From Pseudopyrenochaeta lycopersici (lineage: Eukaryota; Ascomycota; Dothideomycetes; Pleosporales; Pseudopyrenochaetaceae): a stretch of 64,000 nucleotides of DNA. The translations under genes were made by a program, and so were the position numbers. Below, piece after piece: positions 31,312 to 42,833 of the stretch. The notes under the pieces are model-generated. The model saw only the letters and a list, made by a program, of their open reading frames with translations, was not told the DNA's origin and ran no database searches. The DNA lies in the NCBI GenBank assembly GCA_003313425.1, contig NHZP01000056.1, positions 186,001-250,000 of the forward strand, in the 5' to 3' direction. Numbering within the stretch: the first letter of the stretch is position 1; every line of letters starts with the position of its first letter.

Positions 31312-32483
31312 ATGAGGTTCGGAACTCCCTTCCTCTTTGCCACTTTGGCCTTGTCCGCTGCCGCGACTCCCACTGCGTCTAAGCTCAAAGCTAAGCGCGC
31401 CGTCGATGCGAACATCAATGATCCCACAGCCATGCTCAGGGGCCCAGGAGCTACCATTGGGAGGCCTGATGAGAAAAGCCGCGGGCCCAAATTGACTGGA
31501 GATGGAAGCACCGGTCAAGAATACCGGCTCCATAACCCAACTGGAGTCCCAGGTAGTGCTGGCAATCTACAACTTGCTCCCGGTCTTATTAGATTGCCTG
31601 GACATGGAAAAGGAAACGGAAAAGGAAACGGAACCAGAATTGAGATAGGTGAAGATGAAGATGAAGATAATGTTGTCGAGGTAATTCTTTTGACTCCTCC
31701 CCAATTTGTATCGTGCATTTCTGACAAGCTACGAAGCAACCTACGACAATTGGAGAAAGTACTGAGGAGATTCCCGATGCCGAGGGCGAGGTCTCAGTTC
31801 TCAGGGGCGTCGGTGGTGGACGCGGACGGGGCCGAGGCCGAGGCAGAAAGTCAAAGCCAAAGCCAAAGCCCGTTGAGCCTGAGCCGGCTCCAGTTGCCCC
31901 AGCTCCCGTTCCTGAACAGCCTGCCCCGGTACAGCCTGCTCCGGTACAACTAGATCCTGCCACCAAACCTGCTCCGAAAGAGGGTGGCGTTGGCGACCCT
32001 TTAGTCGAAGTCATTGGCGACTTGCCTGCAGCCCTGCCTACCCCTACACCTACACCTACACCTACACCTACACCTACACCTGCAGATAACGTCGACCTAA
32101 CGAAGCGCCAGAGAAGGGTGAGGCCAGTTCCCACTAGGAGACCTACCAAGAAGCCAGCTCGCACTAAGCAACCTGCTAAGAAGCCAGCTCCCGCTAAGAG
32201 GCCTGCCAAGAAGCCTGCTCCGAAGAAGCCTAAGCATAAGCCTAGTCCAGCTCCTACTACTGCTTTGCCTACTACTTCTCCTGCTCCAAAGCCCGGCAAT
32301 CCTATTGGTGGAGTTGTCAGTGGTGTAATTAGTGCCATTCGTAACTCTACTGCTACGGCTACTCCAGCCCCGCCAGCCCCTGAAATCATCAACGAGGAAC
32401 CTGCAAACAATGCTACAGAGCCGATTGCAACACCACAGCCAGTAGCACGTGGTTTCGTTGCCAACTTGCTTGCCAGGCATTAA
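31312..32483 (+). CDS. Secreted low-complexity Pro/Thr/Lys-rich protein
   Basis: Exon 1 31312-31680, 56-bp intron 31681-31736 (GTAATT...CTGAC...GAAG), exon 2 31737-32483; 371 aa, all phases consistent. A signal peptide of about 19 residues (MRFGTPFLFATLALSAAATP) is followed by KAKR, a likely Kex2 site. The mature part has an acidic EDEDEDN segment, a GRGRGRGRGR stretch, VEPEPAPVAPAPVPEQ, an exact PT repeat (PTPTPTPTPTPTPTP), a second dibasic site LTKRQRR, and imperfect KKPAPAKRPAKKPA repeats. N-glycosylation is possible at NST and NAT. I recognise no family. It could be a cell-wall-associated or effector-like protein. Repeats such as PT and KKPA can change length by slippage. Confidence 0.75.
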
Positions 32484-33373
32484 TTTCGGCTCCCCACCGA
32501 AGAAACTGAGCGAGTTGACTAGGTTGACATCCCTGCCACCCCTTCTCCGTCTACCATCAGCCCTATCGACTACGTCAAGGAGTAGATGACTCTCCATTCA
32601 CGCGGTGGCTTGCAACTCACAAGCTCTGACCTGCAGGGCCACGCATGGAGATACTGGATCGAACGGATGAAACTTTTTTTTAGCAAAATTTGACATTTTT
32701 GAACGGTAAGACGGGGGGAAGAAGTACAATAGATAGACATGAGTATGAAATATGACACGTTCGTTCGCGAATACTTGCTCTTTTGTGCCTTTCCCATTTT
32801 CGGGAAATAACTCGCCTGACTAGATTTTAGGGTCCAGAGACGACTTATTCAATATTTTAATACTGCTTGTTGGTTTTTCAACTCGGTGGCTATTTGCATG
32901 CCATATAAGAAGGCATCTACGATACTTTTAGTAAAGCGGGTATGACGAAAGTGCTCAAGCATAGACTCACACCTATCACGTACTCGAAAGTGGTTGAGTC
33001 AAAGCCCATTTCCGCTCCCAATCGTAGATATTAGTCATTTTAATGATTCGACAGCTATGTTTCACTCGACCTATAGTGATAGAGTTCTAGAAAGGAGCAG
33101 CGTATAGAAGCTCTATTCAGAGTTGGCAACAATCAAACAGGTAGCAGGTAGTCTGACGGGTTTACTGCTAAGGGTCAGTTCAATCAGGTAAACTTTGGCC
33201 TATACAAATCTCTAGGTAAACAAGGTCTAGCCATGGAAACTGATTGAAGAACCTGACCTGATTGGTGATTTGTGGGGCGTTTTTAGATGTTTTTTGAGGC
33301 TATAAATATCATCAAATAACCTGTTAACGCACTCAGCTCATCAACTCTATCAACCACCCCTATATCTATCAGT
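32484..33373. other. Intergenic and left flank of hAT 3
   Basis: No gene. Host 3' sequence passes into the left part of the next hAT, but I could not locate its left inverted end. Short CTGATTG and CAGGTAG repeats at about 33140-33260 may be subterminal motifs. Confidence 0.4.
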
Positions 33374-35737
33374 ATGGGACCCAAAAGACGCTCTCGGGCC
33401 TCCAAATCTCAGCTGGAGACGCCGTCTGTCGTGCCCTCAGAGCCTCCCGTTGAGCCGCCCGTCCCTAGAGACTCACAGTCCTTCGAAGTAGAGCTCCAAG
33501 AGCGCGCCACTGAGCTTCGTGACGCCTATAGGACCCTAGATATCTCTATTGTCGTCGCGCCGTCTGTCGCCCTTTCTACGCCCTCCGCGCCCTCTACTAG
33601 AGCCTCTGAGGCTGACGACGATACTGAGTTTGATGGAGGTTTTGAGGATAACTTTGACGGGATTGACTGGGAGCGTCTGACGCCGTACATGAAGCCTCTG
33701 AGGACGCAGAGGAGCAAGAAGTCGCTGATTTATCAGTACTGGTATCGAGTAGCTCTGAAGGCCCGCCCAACGCGGATTTTCTTTGTCTGTCGATATTGCC
33801 ACATCCATAAAGCTTCTTCGCACTTTACAAGCAAAGGGATATACGACGTTACAAGCTCAACGTCGTCAGCTTGGGCTCACCTTGAGATTCTCCGTAAAGG
33901 ACATGCAATAGCGCGTCCAGGGAGGGAGCTAGCCTCTCTTGAGCCTGGCCAGCGTACTCTTCGTGGGTTGACAAGCGCTGGAGTAGAGGTGTCCCAAGAC
34001 GTCTCTAACGCCCTTGGAAACTTCAATATACAGCGTTTTCGACTGTCAGCCATCACCTGGCTCATTGAGCACAACCACCCATTGAGCGAGTTTGAATCGC
34101 CGTCTTTTCGAGCCTTCCTCCGCCACGCCAACCCTGAGGCTGAGCTGGCCATCTGGAGGAGCCACCATAGCGTCTCAGCGTATATTTTACGCCTCTACGA
34201 CTACCTAGCGCCCCAGGTGCGACGGGAGCTGTCTCGCGCGCACGGTAAAGTCCACTTCAGCTTTGACGGCTGGTCTGTTAAGGGTGGCAAGAAGGCGTTC
34301 TTGGGGATTGTCTGCCACTACGTCAACGCCCAAGGACGGCTCTGCGACATGCCACTTGCCCTCCCCCAGCTGGCAGGCGCCCATACAGGAAAGAGGATGG
34401 CTGAGATTGTTAAACAGACGCTAACAAAGTTTGGGATAGACGCGTCTTCTATTGGCTACTTTGTCCTTGACAACGCCAATAGCAACGATACAGCTGTCCA
34501 ATGGCTCGCCCAAGAGTACGCTTTTGTCGCGTCTGATCGCCGTCTACGCTGCGGACCTCACTCACTCAATTTGACAGGCTGGACGGTGATGTTTGGAATA
34601 GACAAGGACGCGTTTGACAACGACGACGACGACGCGCGCGCTGAGGAGGAGAGGCTCCTGCGTGAGTGGCGTCAAAAGGGTCCGCTGGGGGTGCTGGTTG
34701 ACGTCCTCCACTCAATCCGGACGCCCCAGCAGCACGACCTTTTCAATCAGCTCCAGAAGACTATTCTCCAGTCTCAACGCCCTAGTGGAGACACTACGCC
34801 TGTCAAGCTCCTTGAGCCCATTAAGCCTATTATTACAAGGTGGAACTCCTTCTGCAACACCTTTGAGAGGGCTATAACACTACACACTACTATTGACGCG
34901 TACATGGAGTGGCACATCACTAAAACGCGCTCTGACGACGCGACACAGCGAGCACGTCGGAGAGAGACGTTGCCTGAGGTTCCTGAGTGGATGAGGTCTT
35001 CAGGACTGACGTCTAATGACTGGCAGGTAGTTACCCAGTACATCCAAGTCTTACAGCCCTTGAAGGAGGCTACTAAGAGACTTGAAGGCCGTGGCTTCTC
35101 TGGACGTTTTGGGGCCATCTACGAGGTCTACCCAACGTTTGAGTACCTCCTCAGCCACTTTGAGGCTCTTGCTTTGCAATGGGAGGGCGTTGATTTTAAC
35201 GAAGACGACGCTCCTGAGGACCACTTAATAATCAACGTTAAGTCAGCCCACAAGAAGCTTTCAAAGTATTACTCAAAGCTTGACGACTCACCTGCGTATT
35301 TCGTGGCGACGTCTCTCCATCCTTATTACAAGCACTATTTTGAGAACGCTTGGGGACTTGAGAACCCAGACTGGCTCCTTAAGGAGGATTATCCCCACTT
35401 GTCAAAGCTCGCAATTGACGTTCTGTCTATCCCAGCGTCGTCTTCCTACTGTGAGAGGGTGTTCTCTGAGACGGGTGATATGATGGAGCCTAAGAAGCGT
35501 AAACAGAGCCCCCAATTAGTCTCTGCAACCCAGTGTGTAAGGTCTTGGGTAAAGGCTGGGTTTACAGACCTTAACCGTACCAGTGATGTTATTGGATTGG
35601 AGGGCATTTGGATTGGACTGGCGTGGATCGTATTTGGATGGGGTGGATCCGGTGCCTCAAATATTTGGATTGGATTGGATCGAGTCGCTGTAGGCTCCTG
35701 GAGCTCCAATGACTTAACCCAACTGGGCAAAGGCTAA
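33374..35737 (+). CDS. hAT transposase 3, uninterrupted
   Basis: 787 codons from the ATG at 33374 without introns or stops. A BED-type finger (FFVCRYCHIHKASSHF ... HLEILRKGH) is followed by the hAT core (VHFSFDGWSVKGGKKAFLG; YFVLDNANSNDTAVQWLA) and KPIITRWNSFCN. The C-terminal dimerisation domain contains LAIDVLSIPASSSYCERVFS. After the domain the frame runs on for about 55 residues through the subterminal GGATTGG repeats (WIGLAWIVF, IWIGLDRV), which are not typical protein sequence. The natural stop has probably been lost, or the extension is tolerated. The region near 35590-35735 is the right end of the element. Confidence 0.85.
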   Translation: MGPKRRSRASKSQLETPSVVPSEPPVEPPVPRDSQSFEVELQERATELRDAYRTLDISIVVAPSVALSTPSAPSTRASEADDDTEFDGGFEDNFDGIDWERLTPYMKPLRTQRSKKSLIYQYWYRVALKARPTRIFFVCRYCHIHKASSHFTSKGIYDVTSSTSSAWAHLEILRKGHAIARPGRELASLEPGQRTLRGLTSAGVEVSQDVSNALGNFNIQRFRLSAITWLIEHNHPLSEFESPSFRAFLRHANPEAELAIWRSHHSVSAYILRLYDYLAPQVRRELSRAHGKVHFSFDGWSVKGGKKAFLGIVCHYVNAQGRLCDMPLALPQLAGAHTGKRMAEIVKQTLTKFGIDASSIGYFVLDNANSNDTAVQWLAQEYAFVASDRRLRCGPHSLNLTGWTVMFGIDKDAFDNDDDDARAEEERLLREWRQKGPLGVLVDVLHSIRTPQQHDLFNQLQKTILQSQRPSGDTTPVKLLEPIKPIITRWNSFCNTFERAITLHTTIDAYMEWHITKTRSDDATQRARRRETLPEVPEWMRSSGLTSNDWQVVTQYIQVLQPLKEATKRLEGRGFSGRFGAIYEVYPTFEYLLSHFEALALQWEGVDFNEDDAPEDHLIINVKSAHKKLSKYYSKLDDSPAYFVATSLHPYYKHYFENAWGLENPDWLLKEDYPHLSKLAIDVLSIPASSSYCERVFSETGDMMEPKKRKQSPQLVSATQCVRSWVKAGFTDLNRTSDVIGLEGIWIGLAWIVFGWGGSGASNIWIGLDRVAVGSWSSNDLTQLGKG
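35590..35735. repeat. Right subterminal repeats of hAT 3
   Basis: Repeats of TTGGATTGG/GGATTGGACTGG, then GGAGCTCCAATGACTTAACC. The same layout occurs at 20343-20520, so the two belong to one hAT family. Confidence 0.55.
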
Positions 35738-35916
35738 ACTCGATTAGACAGGTAGCGACTCAAGCGAATTTGTTGTAGCAGCACCAAGCACCAATACACG
35801 CGTCTGTCATACCGCGTAATGCTACAAGGACGATGTTTCCTAATAAAATTCTTTGGGAAAACGCGTCACGCACATCTATTGAAGTACTCTCGATATGACA
35901 GACATGCCCATACATA
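35738..35916. other. Short stretch between two hAT elements
   Basis: About 180 bp without clear identity. It ends at TGCCCATA, close to a TGCCCATG on the other side of the next hAT. It may be part of the same decayed zinc-finger gene whose 3' end survives at 38684-39010. Confidence 0.3.
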
Positions 35917-38689
35917 CATGGGCATATCGTTTTATATCGTTTTTCCTGAAAGCTAAAACGTTTTAAGGGAAAACGCTCTAACTTAAAACGTTTAATCGTT
36001 AAACGATATAAACGATATAAAAACGATATAACATTAAACAGCTATATACACTTTAAACCCACTCAATTTGATCCGCAGTATCGTCGTCAATCTCCTCTAG
36101 TTTGTTCTCTGGTACTGGCCCTATGGGCATACCCATTCCATTAGCAGAAATGGGCAGGATATGACCCTCTCGTAGCCAGCTACCGATGCACTCGATTCTC
36201 TGGATGTTTAGGCATGTGAGACGAGATTGATCCTATGAACATGTCCTTCTCGTACTGGAGAAGGTACGCTCTGGTTCTGATGCCTCTGGTGGGATAGAGA
36301 GTATCGTTATTGCTATATGGCTAAGTCGGGGATAGCGTCGTCTCTGGTCCTCCTTGCACTACTATTTGAGAGGTGTGCAATTAATACGAAAGGTAGGCTG
36401 CTTAATAAAGGTCATAAAATCATCGTTAATATGAGAATCGCTCGTTATAGCCTCTATTGACCTTAAAAGCTGATCAAGGACAACACCACGGCGCTTAGAG
36501 GGAGGCGGCGTAGCGTCAGAACTAGTAGGATGATCTGAAGAGAGTCTATCCTTAAATTCTGCCTCCTAAATACTACGGGCAGCCGTAATTGCGGGCTTAT
36601 GCTATTTCTTTGGCCAGTTCTTCTGAAGATAGGCGACTCGGCAGTTAGGATTGAGGAGGAGAGCGGCCGCATACATAGGAGTTTCATCGGTTATGTTGTA
36701 GTATTTGTCTAGTACGAACCATCCCATCTCAATGGCTCGGAGCATGCGGGGGTCGTTATATTCGGGTTGAGAGTAGTGCGTCTAGCGAACTGTTAGTAAC
36801 GGACTCCAGCAGAGTGCCGAGCCTACCTTGTTTTGCTCATAATGAATAAGAAGGGAATCCATTAGGAGGAGCGACGCTGAGATAGAGGCTTTTTCGCCTT
36901 CTTTATAGAGGGTAGCTGAAGCAAACGGTTGTAAGAATGTATGTGATTTCTTAAGTATATCCTAATCGTCATTGTTAAGATAAATGTCGCCAAGCTTGTC
37001 TGCGTACTTAAGCATAAAGAGCTTGATATTGTTAACCTTCTTAAGGACTCGATCGATGACCTGATACCAAGATGACCATCTGGTTTTGTTGTCAATACCT
37101 AACTGTAGACCTACTGCATCCTCCCAGGCATTAGCGTGCAGGGTTGAGCTATATAACCAGACGCATAACCGATGGATTTTACGCAATGTAGGTATATTCT
37201 GGATACCAGAGAATTTATCGTCAACTAAGATTTGGCTGTACTAACTGCCTCTTCTCTAGGTAGGGCGTTGCATGGGCTGGTTCTGGCGTGCTTCGGATGA
37301 ATCCTGGCGCTCTTCTTGGAGCCTCCGTTGTTGAGAGTTAAGGACTTTAGAAAACTGTGCGAGCTCTTCTCTAAACGCATCAGCGGTGGCGGCGAGAGCA
37401 GCAATAAGAGCCTCCTTTGAGGACGCAAGTAAGAAGGCTTGAAGGGAGAGATTGATAATATGTGCGATGCAGCGTATACGGCGTCGTTTAGCGCTGAATT
37501 CAACCTACCTAAAGTTAGCACGGAGTTTGAGCTTAAATTAAGTCCAAATTTAAGCTTAAAAAGCTGCAAACTAACTGCATACTTATCCTACAGTAGGGAT
37601 TCGAGACACTCTAGGCAGGTGTCGTTCGAGGACGCATTGTCGCTGGTATGATAGCCGATTCGGCTCTGGATGTCAAAGGTTTCGAGAGTCTCAAGGATAA
37701 GCTGCGCCTGCTTCTCTCCAGAGTGGGAATATCGACATTCTGGCAGTGCTAAAAGAGCCTTCTGGAGGGTGTAGTCGCTGGCGACCCACTGTGCGCATAC
37801 TGCGAGGAGAGCTGATCGATGTGGCGATGTCCACAGGTCAGAGGAGATATGGATAGGCCCTCTCGCTGATAAGAGATTAGCCTTAAGCTGCTCGCGATAG
37901 AGTATGTAATTCGAAGCGATATGTCGCACTGCTGTACGCCGAGATGTAATAAGTAGGTCCTCAATCGCATGGTTGCCAGCGAGCATCATATCCTTCAGCT
38001 CACTCCATTCTACTGCAGAAAAGGGCAATCGACGTCGAGTAAGCAGTCCGATGAGAGCCTCGCGATACTTCTGCTCATTGAAACCGTTGCGGAGAGCACC
38101 ATAGGATGTCATAGACGTTGACATAGACGTTAACATAGTCGTAATCTCCGGCTGCGTTGATTGGGACGCTTGAGATGAGGCTGCCGGAGACGGGTGTCGT
38201 GAGATGACATGGTTGATGGTGTTGACCCGATGAAAACTGACCCATGCATCGCAGGATCTGCATGTGTACTGGGTCTTATACCGCTTGCGCTTCTGAGTTT
38301 CTGATGTTACGCCTTCTGTGCGTATTACCGCGTTGAAATGGGGCGGCGTTGAAGGTCTACATGTCGGGTTGGACGAACCGGTCAGAGACGAGATATCTGA
38401 TGACATATTGATGGTAGTAGGGTAAGTGGACAAAGCAACTGATGTTGTATGAGGTTAGATTTGAAAGTTCGAAGCTGTTTGAAAGAGACTTTTAGAAAAA
38501 AAACGGCGTGGGGCTCAGCTGAGGAGTGATTGGCCAGGTTCGCGCGTCTAGATGCTTGGCCTAGCTTGTATCGTTCTTATATCGTTAAAACGTTTTAACA
38601 ACACCAAAACGATATAACAATATAAACAATATAAGGATCCTTAACGCGTTAAACGTTGTAACGTTTTACGCAAACGCGTTAGGGTGCCC
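35917..38689 (-). mobile_element. Decayed hAT transposon 4
   Basis: Both ends are built from repeated AAACGATATAA, AAACGTTTAA and CGTTTTA words (35930-36045 and 38575-38680), a subterminal array in inverted arrangement. The outermost bases near 35920 (CATACATGGGCA) match the inverse of GGGTGCCCATGTATG at 38690. TGCCCATA (left) and TGCCCATG (right) could be an 8-bp duplication with one mismatch. Limits are approximate. Confidence 0.55.
36053..38406 (-). pseudogene. hAT transposase, multiply broken
   Basis: Reads leftward from the ATG at 38406. The first 270 codons are intact: finger (YTCRSCDAWVSFHRVNTINH), core (IHISSDLWTSPHRSALLAV) and YHTSDNASSNDTCLECLESL, then TAG at 37588. Later pieces survive in different frames: RIRCIAHIINLSLQAFLL near 37450, NKTRWSSWYQVIDRVLKK near 37060, the ETPMYAAALLLNPNCRVAYL block near 36650, and the dimerisation block (LSIPPEASEPERTFSSTRRT) near 36280. 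The last readable frame stops at 36053. Several stops and frame changes make it clearly inactive. Confidence 0.75.
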
Positions 38690-39010
38690 ATGTATGTTCC
38701 AGACCATGTTTCTCGAACGACACGTAGATACTCTACTCCAGATACAACCTCGTTAAGTGAGATGTCGCAACTAGAATCTACAGAGCGATCGACACTAGAT
38801 CCAGATATTAGTCAGTGCAATCGCCAAAGGTTAAAAGGCAGCAAGAGGAGGAGGGGCACAGAGAGCTTGAGCTTAAGCCCTATGTCACAGAAGATTGCCA
38901 ATATGCAGCAACAACTCGACCGCCTTCTAGAAGAGCGTGCTTCTAAGCGAAGAAGGACTAAAAAAACTAACTTAAGTACCGTGACAAAAAAACGAAAGGG
39001 AAGAGGCTAG
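38684..39010 (+). pseudogene. 3' remnant of a second zinc-finger/recombinase-like gene
   Basis: About 105 codons. The C-terminal basic coiled segment (LSPMSQKIANMQQQLDRLLE, ERASKRRRTKK) closely parallels the end of the 1025-aa protein at 39691-42833 (CSPLTRKIHIMQRQLHNLVQ, ERATSKRKR). Similarity continues past the stop: CAGTCAC followed by a run of T and TTTTTATAC occurs after both copies. This is therefore the tail of a tandem paralogue whose front part was separated by the hAT insertion at 35917-38689. Confidence 0.65.
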
Positions 39011-39690
39011 TACAGTCACATGAAAAAAGTTTCTTCCGCTAAGCGATTTTACACCAAAACTACCACTTTTTATACTAAAATTACTCGCTATCTACATATT
39101 TAATCCTTTTAAAAGTAATAATATTAATAAAACTTTACTAAAACTTTAGTTTAGTTAAGAGTAAAATTAAAAATAAAATTCTTTAATTATATAATATATC
39201 TTTAAAGATAAGAAAAATTAATTTTCCTTAAATTTGTATGTAAAAAGCGACTTTTTCTACTTTTTTTCTACCTTTTTTTATAAATAACTATACATACTAC
39301 GCTTAGAGGTATATATTCTAATATTTATAATTTTAAATAAAATAATAAGATATTATCTATGTTAGTTTTAAATTTTAATATAATTTATTAAAAACCTACA
39401 TGGCAGCGAACCGACAGGTTGATATGATGCACCGTAGTATCGCCCCCGATTCTTCCTCCTTAGGCAATCGTGGATCCTGTCTCAAAAACGCGTGCATGCA
39501 ACGCGAATTAGATGATGATTCTTTCCAGTTGTGGTCTAGTGTGATGCCACCCCCTGACTGACGTGCTTTAGGCCTAGCGTAGATCTTTTAGACTATTGTA
39601 TACTCCTGATTGCAGGATGCATGGCAAAATCACCTTCGCTGACAAGCAACATTCTTGCTTTTCGTCAATGGTTGAGCTCAGAGCGTGGAG
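39011..39690. other. AT-rich spacer
   Basis: The first 390 bp are almost entirely A and T, with no reading frame. The last 280 bp have ordinary composition and hold the 5' flank of the next gene. No RNA gene seen. Confidence 0.6.
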
Positions 39691-42600
39691 ATGGCAACAA
39701 AGTGGATCCTGTCAACGCCAGCGTCTATCACGAATCAGCTTGTACGTAATGCCCGATCACCAGGTTACGGTTATTGGTCACTGACTTCACTTTCCATATC
39801 CTACAGCAACACGAGCCGGTTGCTCCAGACTACGTCACGTTTGTTGCAAGCGAGAAAGTCATTATCTGCACCCACTGTTGCATTGCAGTACCTATCAAGG
39901 GTGTGGACGCCCACCTGCTCACTTTCCACCATGTTCCACGCAGGCTGCGGCGTATAGCGATAGCACAATTCGATAGCGTCCCTGCTGCGCAAACCTTCAA
40001 AGATTTAGTGCCTCGCGAGGATGGATCGACGCCACTCTCTTATCTTCTTCCACCCGCACCTGGATTTTGTTGTCCACGTTGTATAAAGGGAAAGACAATC
40101 AACTGGAACCAGATGCGACGGCATGCGAAAGCGGAACATAACATCAGTGCTCCCGAGTGTGTTCAAGAGCAATCTAGATATGAATGTCACCTGCAGAGCT
40201 GGACGAAGAACTGGCCAAAATACTGGGTAGTAACCCTGGACAACAGCTCTAGCCAGCAAGAGATCCATACACAACCGCAATCTACAAGGGAAAAGGAGTA
40301 CCTAACGCGAATGGATGATGATGAAGAAGAAGAACAGCGGTTTGATGGGGAGCTCGGCACGATCGCTCTAGACGCAGAGCTAGAGCACGACGAGAACACC
40401 GAGTGGCTTCGGGGCTGTGAATGGCCAACATGGTTTGCTCACAAGCCTGTTCATCTTATCGTCGCAGCTGCAGCATTGCCCTCCGCGAAAACATTAGAGG
40501 ATCTCCAACTAGGCCTTTGGAATGGTTTCGAGTGCGTAAGCCCAGCATCGACAGAGAGGATTATTTGGAAAATACTAGAGGCCAGCAAGATCGTGTTTCA
40601 GCGATGCGAGATGACACTCCAGCAGACTCCGCGTGTTTTGCGTTGCTGGCTTCGGAGCTGGACCCCTTCTTTCCTTCCCTACCCATTCGAGCTGCCTCAA
40701 CGCGAACAGACCCGACGAAGATATTACATCATCCACGAGCGGTTCCTGTGCTACATATTCCGAATCCTAGCACTGTCGCGTAGCATAAGAGAGCCCACAA
40801 GCGTAATCTCTGGGTTGCAGCTGACTACAGCTCAGCTAGCTATGATGAACCATATCTGGGACCATCTTTCTGTGGTCAGCCAGCAGGCAGACTGCGGGGT
40901 ATTGCTCCAACCATCACTAGATGGTGTCCACGAGAATCTATTCCAGCTTCTTGTCATGTTTTGGACGGACCAGTCGCACGATGGAAACATGAGCCGTAGT
41001 GCTATCATACATTTTTCTGGGGTTTTAGGAATTCATCCTATAGAACTATGTTTCCGTAAACCCTATGATTATACGCCATTCATATCAGCGCTCTTGTGGG
41101 TGGGACGTCTAATCATACTCGAGTACGCCCTCCCGCTTGCACCATATAATCATCTCAAAGTTCCTTGGCCTGAGCGCACTACCTACGCCGACCAAGCACA
41201 GCGATTGCGTGAGCACATCCGACCTAGATATCTTCAACGAGGAAGCCTTGCACCGGCCGGTTACCTCATTGAACGGCTCCAGCATGGACGAGCGATTGCT
41301 AGGCGCGAGGGCCCTCGAACGAACATATCCTGGTCTCCGGATGGCTTAACGCTACATATTGCCGACATCAAGGTTCACATGCGACAATTTCGAGAAACGA
41401 TCCACAGCGTTATAGCAGGTTTGCAGAGTCTTGCACAAGAGCTCCTTTTCGATTGGTGGCCAGACATCCAGCTCGATTCCGTGCAAGATAATCTTGCGAC
41501 TCACCGCCCTGGGTTCTCGTTTCTAACACACCCCTCCAACAAACTCCAGGGGTCTTTCCGCGCTGTGGATAGACTGGCATTCTCAGAGCAAGGCGGGTGT
41601 TCACTAGAGACAAACAGAGGAAGGCTTAAGCTGAAGCAGTACCTAAAGAAATGCGACAAGTTTGTTCGTCTACTTTACGCAGCAATGCACATGACGGATG
41701 GCATGCCAGCGCGTGGGGAAGAGTTTAGGGTGTTACGCTGGGCCGATACAGTCTCCGTGCGCCGAAATATCTTTATCTACAAAGGAAGGATAATACTTGT
41801 TTTTGCGTACAATAAAGCAAACACGAACACTAACAATTCCTTTTACATTGTGCGCTCTCCCTGTCCTTTAGTCCAAAGGATCCTTTACGTGTACCTCGTA
41901 TATATACGCCCGTTCTGCAGGCTTGTTAGCCGAAATCTAAGGCCCTGTTCTAAAAGTTCGACAAACCCTTACTTATTCAGCACGCACGAGAGCGCAACAG
42001 CATGCCTTACCTCGGATCAGGCTCACTCGAGCCTAAAAAGTTCAACAGCTGGATGTTCCACTCCCATGACTACTAGTCTATACAGGCAAATAGCGGTCAG
42101 CATCGCCAAGAAGCACCTCCCAGCTCTTGTTACACCATTTGACCCTAACACGCCTAAAGATTATAATGGCTTCCTCCAGCTTCTTTCTTTTCAAACAGGT
42201 CACAGACCAGTCACCCATGCCAGTGCATATGCGCTTGAGCATGGATTTCCGACCAAACTCCAACCAGATCTTATCGACCGATACCTCGTGAACAGTCACA
42301 TGTGGCACGAGTTTACATTAACCCGAGAAGAGGACGTTCTAGATTATAGTCTAGCAGCTGCACACTATGACCCAAGCAGTACCTCGCGAGTCAGCTATTG
42401 CCCAGACAACGTCACTCTAAGGACGCCAGAGTGTGTCACACCTGAGACGAGCGATGTAGATTCATCAGATAGAGCCTCGCCTACACGGACCCGAGATCAA
42501 AGACAAAAAAGAGGGAAGAAGCGACAAAGAGAAATTGAGAGTTGTAGTCCTCTAACAAGAAAGATTCATATTATGCAGCGACAATTGCACAATCTTGTCC

Positions 42601-42833
42601 AAGAACGCGCTACGTCAAAGAGAAAACGAGCTTCATACCAACATACCAGCCGAGATTACGGAGAGTCTAATTCAGCAACCGAGCTAGAGAACAGTGATTT
42701 GGAAGATAGAAGAGTGCTTCAGGCAGGGAGTGGAGTTCTATATGTACATAAAAAGGGTGTGAAGCGCAAAGTCTACAATTCAGAAGCGCACAGTACTCGC
42801 CCTTCAAGATCTAATAAGCGGAGGAAAGGTTAG
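39691..42833 (+). CDS. Two-zinc-finger protein with tyrosine-recombinase-like core, no helicase
   Basis: Exon 1 39691-39741, intron 39742-39806 (65 bp, GTACGT...CTGAC...CTACAG), exon 2 39807-42833; 1025 aa. Two N-terminal C2H2-like fingers (ICTHCCIAVPIKGVDAHLLT ... and FCCPRCIKGKTINWNQMRRH) resemble those at the front of fungal telomere-linked helicases (DUF3505-like). An acidic stretch (DDDEEEEQ) follows. Around residues 640-700 lies MPARGEEFRVLRW, similar to the Arg-containing box I of tyrosine recombinases, followed by a beta-rich segment. Later, near GHRPVTHASAYALEHG, a box II-like region can be proposed. The C-terminus is a basic coiled segment. It aligns end to end with the first 800 residues of the neighbouring helicase but lacks RecQ. 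Function unknown; DNA-binding and a recombinase-derived fold are inferred. Confidence 0.72.

Noticed and set aside
31589..32464. Long minus-strand open frame over the secreted-protein gene
   Set aside because: Its Gly/Ala/Val-rich translation is the reverse of the Pro/Lys repeats; the plus strand has a signal peptide and a phase-consistent intron.
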